A DNA stretch of 36,393 bases from Ignavibacteriaceae bacterium (GTDB lineage Bacteria; Bacteroidota; Ignavibacteria; Ignavibacteriales; Ignavibacteriaceae): assembly GCA_013388545.1 (NCBI GenBank), contig JACAFB010000043.1, positions 1-36,393 on the forward strand, given 5' to 3'. Numbering within the stretch: the first letter of the stretch is position 1; each line of letters begins with the position of its first letter. The notes beneath the pieces are model-generated. The model was not told the DNA's origin. It saw only the letters and a list, made by a program, of their open reading frames with translations, and ran no database searches. Position numbers and translations under genes: made by a program. Shown here piece after piece: positions 33,322 to 36,393 of this stretch.

Positions 33322-33734
33322 AAGAGAAGAGTGAAATAAAAAATGTTGCTGCATCTGTTAAAGAACGGCTGAGAAATATCGCTTCCCAAACGAGTAAAGA
33401 ATTTCAAAGTGTTATTCGCCAGTATGTTCAGGAGCGATTTCTTTTTCGACTGTCGAAGTCAGTATACTCTAAAAATTTCATACTTAAAGGTGCATTACTT
33501 TTTGTTGCTCACGATATAAGCAGGAATCGCCCCACAAGAGTATTGATTTTCGATGATAAATTTAAACTTGATGAACACCTTCAAATGCTCTGGTTGGCTT
33601 TTCTTGAACGAAGTAAATTAGCGTCTGTTAATTCTTTTCCTGAAGTTGTAACTAAAATCCAATCTTTCATCGAACCAATATTCGACAAAAAAAACAGGAA
33701 CAAATGGGATCCCCTAAATTGGGAATGGGAATGA
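33318..33734 (+). pseudogene. AbiEii toxin with an internal deletion
   Basis: The reading frame is open (GTG start, 138 residues), but it joins the two ends of the family. Residues 1-73 are the typical N-terminus (NVAASVKERLRNIA, FLFRLSKS and FILKGALLF, ending NRPTR). Residues 74-138 look like the C-terminal tail (FDDKFKLDEHLQMLWLAFLE, then VVTKIQSFIEPIF). The ~130 residues between, starting right where the DLD nucleotidyltransferase motif should follow the RPTR, are missing. Full-length family members are about 270-300 residues. The catalytic aspartates are gone, so the toxin should be inactive. The deletion kept the frame. Confidence 0.75.
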
Positions 33735-33870
33735 TATCTTACTCTTTCTCATACTCTTAAACTTGCTCTAACGTGACTTTCATATTATAATTTCCTAAGT
33801 TTCTGGTGAGTTTAATATCCCCCGGATGTGAAGTTGCGTAACTTTATGATCACAACTTACCAAAAGATAA

Positions 33871-34435
33871 ATGACATTGGCGTGCAAATATTGTAATAGC
33901 TCAAACCTTATCAAGAAGGGAAAAGCAAAAAGCAAGTCTGAATTAAAGTAAATTTATCTGTGTAAGAATTGCGGAAAAAAATTTACACTCTCTTCATTAC
34001 CAAACAAGACCTATTCAAGCAAGATAATAACCGAATCAATTTCAACTTACAACCAGGGATACACTCTAAAACAAACTGCCGAAAAAATTAACAAAAAGTT
34101 TAATACCAAAAAAAATTGAAAATTTTATGTTATCGAACGACTTAACGACTATTGCAGTTGAAGTGCCGGTTTGGTTTTGGGCTAAGGAAATAAATGAAGG
34201 TATATCAGGGCACATTGATATTTTGCAGATAAGAAACAATAAAGTTTTTATTCTTGATTACAAACCTGAGGCCGTAAAAGATAAAAAAGCAATTGGACAA
34301 CTCTTTCTATATGCAAGGGCACTTTCGCTCAGATTGTGGTTACCGCTTGATGATTTCAGGTGTGCATGGTTTGATGAAGAAAATTATTTTGAATTCAATC
34401 CCGCGCTTGCGAATTACAAAGGAGTTCAGGTCTGA
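33871..34435 (+). pseudogene. Broken zinc-ribbon/HTH plus PD-(D/E)XK nuclease gene
   Basis: From 33871 one frame reads a zinc ribbon (CKYC, then CKNC about 25 codons later) and a helix-turn-helix-like stretch (TYNQGYTLKQTAEKINKKF), broken by a TAA at 33949-33951 and ended by TGA at 34117. From 34127 another frame encodes about 100 residues with GHIDILQI, ILDYKPEA (the D...DxK of PD-(D/E)XK nucleases), then a conserved FRCAWFDEENYFEF end. I read these as the two ends of one gene that has lost its middle and suffered a stop and a frame change. Full-length proteins with a transposase-like zinc ribbon and a nuclease domain are the expected parent, but that comes from memory. Confidence 0.6.
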
Positions 34436-34497
34436 AATTCTGAAATCTTCAGGTCTATAATTCTGAAATTAATCAGGTCTGTTATTTAGAAACTAAT
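34427..34497. repeat. Three degenerate tandem repeats of 23-24 bases
   Basis: CAGGTCTGAAATTCTGAAAT (34427), CAGGTCTATAATTCTGAAAT (34450) and CAGGTCTGTTATTTAGAAAC (34474) start three units in register. The first contains the stop codon of the nuclease remnant. They could be slippage products or the end of a mobile element. Confidence 0.7.
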
Positions 34498-34652
34498 TTT
34501 GGGGATAAAGCGAGTCCGGTATTTCGAAATTTGATTTTGCTCTAAATATTTATTAAACATTTAAGTAGCAATTAATATTAATTTTCATACTGGTGGCAAT
34601 TGGTCTTGAATTTAGAAATTATATTTTGCGGGGTTTTAAAAAGGAGGGCATC

Positions 34653-36393
34653 ATGAAACGCTTAGCTCTTTTGTTCGTAGCATGGGCGTCTCTTATGACG
34701 CTCAGTGTTCAGGCTCAGTGGGTTGAGGCATACAACAACATAGGTGGCTTCTATGGCTTTCACTTTACGGATACCCTGAACGGATGGTTCAGCCATTTAG
34801 GTGCTGACAAGATAATTCATACATCCGATGGAGGGTTTACCTTCCAGGTTCAGCGGGTAACAGCTGGGGCGTACAATATGTACGATGTGTATATGGAAGA
34901 TAGTCAAGTTGGCTGGTGTGCAGGTGGAAATTTGGGTTCAGGACCAGGATTCATTCACCGAACTACTAATGGTGGTGCAACATGGGTTCGGAAGACCCAT
35001 CCAGCTTCTCAGAGTATCTGGGGTCAGATAGAGCAAGTTGGTTCAAGTATCTGGTTTATCGGAGCGATTGATCACCTGCTAATTATGAAGACCTTGATAA
35101 TGGCACTACCTGGCAACTGATTGAGTATCCACAAATCGTCACTGCATTTGCTGTGACCATCTTCGATTCACTCAATTTTGTTATAGGCGGCGCTGGGTGG
35201 ATAGGACGTACAACTGACGGTGGAGCGACCTGGATATCATCTGCTCTTCCAGCTGACTATCAGGTAGAGCGAGTCGAATTCCAGGATGAAAATCTTGGAT
35301 ACGCGCTGGTCACTGATTTTTGGCCAAGCCCTACAGATGCTTATCTGTATCGTACAACTGATGCAGGTTTCACATGGAATCTTCATTATAGCTGGCTTGA
35401 CCTTGGTCAAAAGCGAGGTTTTTCGGTTATATCTGGTACTAATACCATCTTTGTAGCAGGTTGGCTCAGTTGGACAGATGTGCTGTACGGAATACTCAAA
35501 AGCACTAACGCAGGTGAAACTTGGGATACTGTGATGCAGGTTACTACTAGTAACCCAACAAATCTCTTCACGCCTGACATTCGTCACGGCTGGGCAGCTG
35601 CAAGTGGTAAGATTTACCGCTACGATTACGTCACCCCAGTGTCCATTCAGCCGATAAGCAATAAGCTGATTCAATTTGGAGAAGCTTTCACTTATCAAGT
35701 TGAGGCAACTGGAATGGGTTTAAAATACACTATGTCAGGCAATCCTGCGGGACTGACAATTGGTTACCGCACTGGCCTGATGGCGGGCACGCCAACTCAA
35801 GGCGGCAGCTTTCCCATCACTGTGACGGTGAAGGACACAGATGCCAATGTGGTTAACACGCAATTCAGTTTGCGCGTGAACCGTCAGCCCGTGTTCATTA
35901 CAAATATAAACGATACTGTTTACACGCAATTCAATTATTTATATGAACAGATTCTCGAAGCAGAAGACATAGACGATGATACTTTGAATTTTGCTGCTAT
36001 AATAATTCCTTCCTTCTTAACTTTAACTCAGGAATCTTCTAGTTCAATTTATACAGCAACTGTTCAGGGCACACCAACAGAAGCCGATACCGGTTACCAC
36101 AACATAAAAATTGAAGTCAACGATGGATATGGAGGTTCAGATACAATAAGCTGGGTGTTGTGTGTTGATAATGTAACTGGTGTAAAAGACAATCAGGAAA
36201 TATTTGAATTCAGTCTCAACCAAAACTACCCCAACCCATTTAATCCGGTTACAAAAATAAAATTTACAATACCGGCCTCACCTAAATCCTCTCCAAAGGA
36301 GAGGACTTTTGTGCAATTAATAGTTTATGACCTTTTAGGCAGAGAAGCAGCGGTGCTTGTAAATGAAGAAAAGCAGCCCGGTGTTTATGAAGA
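34653..36393 (+). CDS. Secreted Ycf48/BNR-repeat protein with sorting domain, frameshifted and cut by the window edge
   Basis: A perfect AAGGAGG lies 6 bases before the ATG at 34653. The signal peptide ends at about SVQAQ (residue 22). Ycf48-like repeats follow (TSDGGFTF, TTNGGATW, DNGTTWQL, TTDGGATW, TTDAGFTW, STNAGETW). The frame breaks near 35080-35085: the first frame ends at 35120, while the protein continues in another frame from about 35083 (YEDLDNGTTW). A single missing base restores it. Two cadherin/putative-Ig-like domains follow (about 35640-35880 and 35900-36165), then LNQNYPNPFNPVT, the start of the type IX sorting domain. The function is likely surface adhesion or an unknown extracellular role. 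The break may be a mutation or a sequencing error. Confidence 0.82.

Overview
The window reads as a piece of a low-GC chromosome from the Ignavibacteria or a close relative in the Bacteroidota/Chlorobiota group. Two secreted proteins end in the 'QNYPNPFN' C-terminal sorting domain of the type IX secretion system. The outer-membrane proteins (a TonB-type barrel with a carboxypeptidase-regulatory domain, and an OmpA protein) and the small DUF families (DUF6132, DUF1684, DUF302) fit the same group. The genus assignment is inference; no rRNA or tRNA is present to test it.

Layout. 1-1127: the 5' part of a voltage-gated sodium channel gene and a CIA30-family protein, both minus strand. 1238-2360: one mobile-looking cassette carrying an HNH nuclease, bounded by an attC-like palindrome and an attI-like site. 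2371-7334: a Thermus-type isocitrate dehydrogenase and a Sua5 tRNA-modification enzyme (minus), then a monomeric isocitrate dehydrogenase (plus) with a strong terminator. 7355-14150: an integron-like array of five cassettes, all on the minus strand, reading away from a divergent tyrosine recombinase at 13314-14150. 14147-14476: a decayed DUF2867 gene. 14550-18412: a sodium:solute symporter with a small coupled membrane protein, then a compact sulfur/redox set (rhodanese, DUF6132, DUF2892, DUF302, thioredoxin) ending at a clear terminator. 18446-18574: the tiny ribosomal protein gene bTHX. 18924-32260: envelope and metabolic genes. 32719-34497: decaying accessory DNA, with an AbiE-type toxin-antitoxin locus whose toxin has lost its middle, a broken zinc-ribbon/PD-(D/E)XK nuclease gene, and a short tandem repeat. 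34653-36393: a frameshifted secreted Ycf48-repeat protein with a sorting domain, running off the window.

The main discovery candidate is the integron-like system. Gene blocks at 7362-13215 are separated by six different 110-190 bp imperfect palindromes, counting the one at the HNH cassette. These begin and end with TAAC/GTTA cores. In every block the first 10-15 bases match, as an inverted repeat, the inner end of that block's own palindrome; this is the signature expected if each block circularises as a cassette. Beside the recombinase lies an attI-like sequence of about 95 bp, and a second, diverged copy lies 11 kb away next to icd, holding a single HNH cassette with no recombinase of its own. 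In both copies the homology stops at the predicted crossover. The recombinase has all tyrosine-recombinase catalytic residues and an IntI-like tail, but it lacks the extra helix region that defines known integron integrases. The set could therefore be an integron-like system that standard IntI-based searches would miss. The comparison was made by eye, so structure prediction and profile searches are the key tests.
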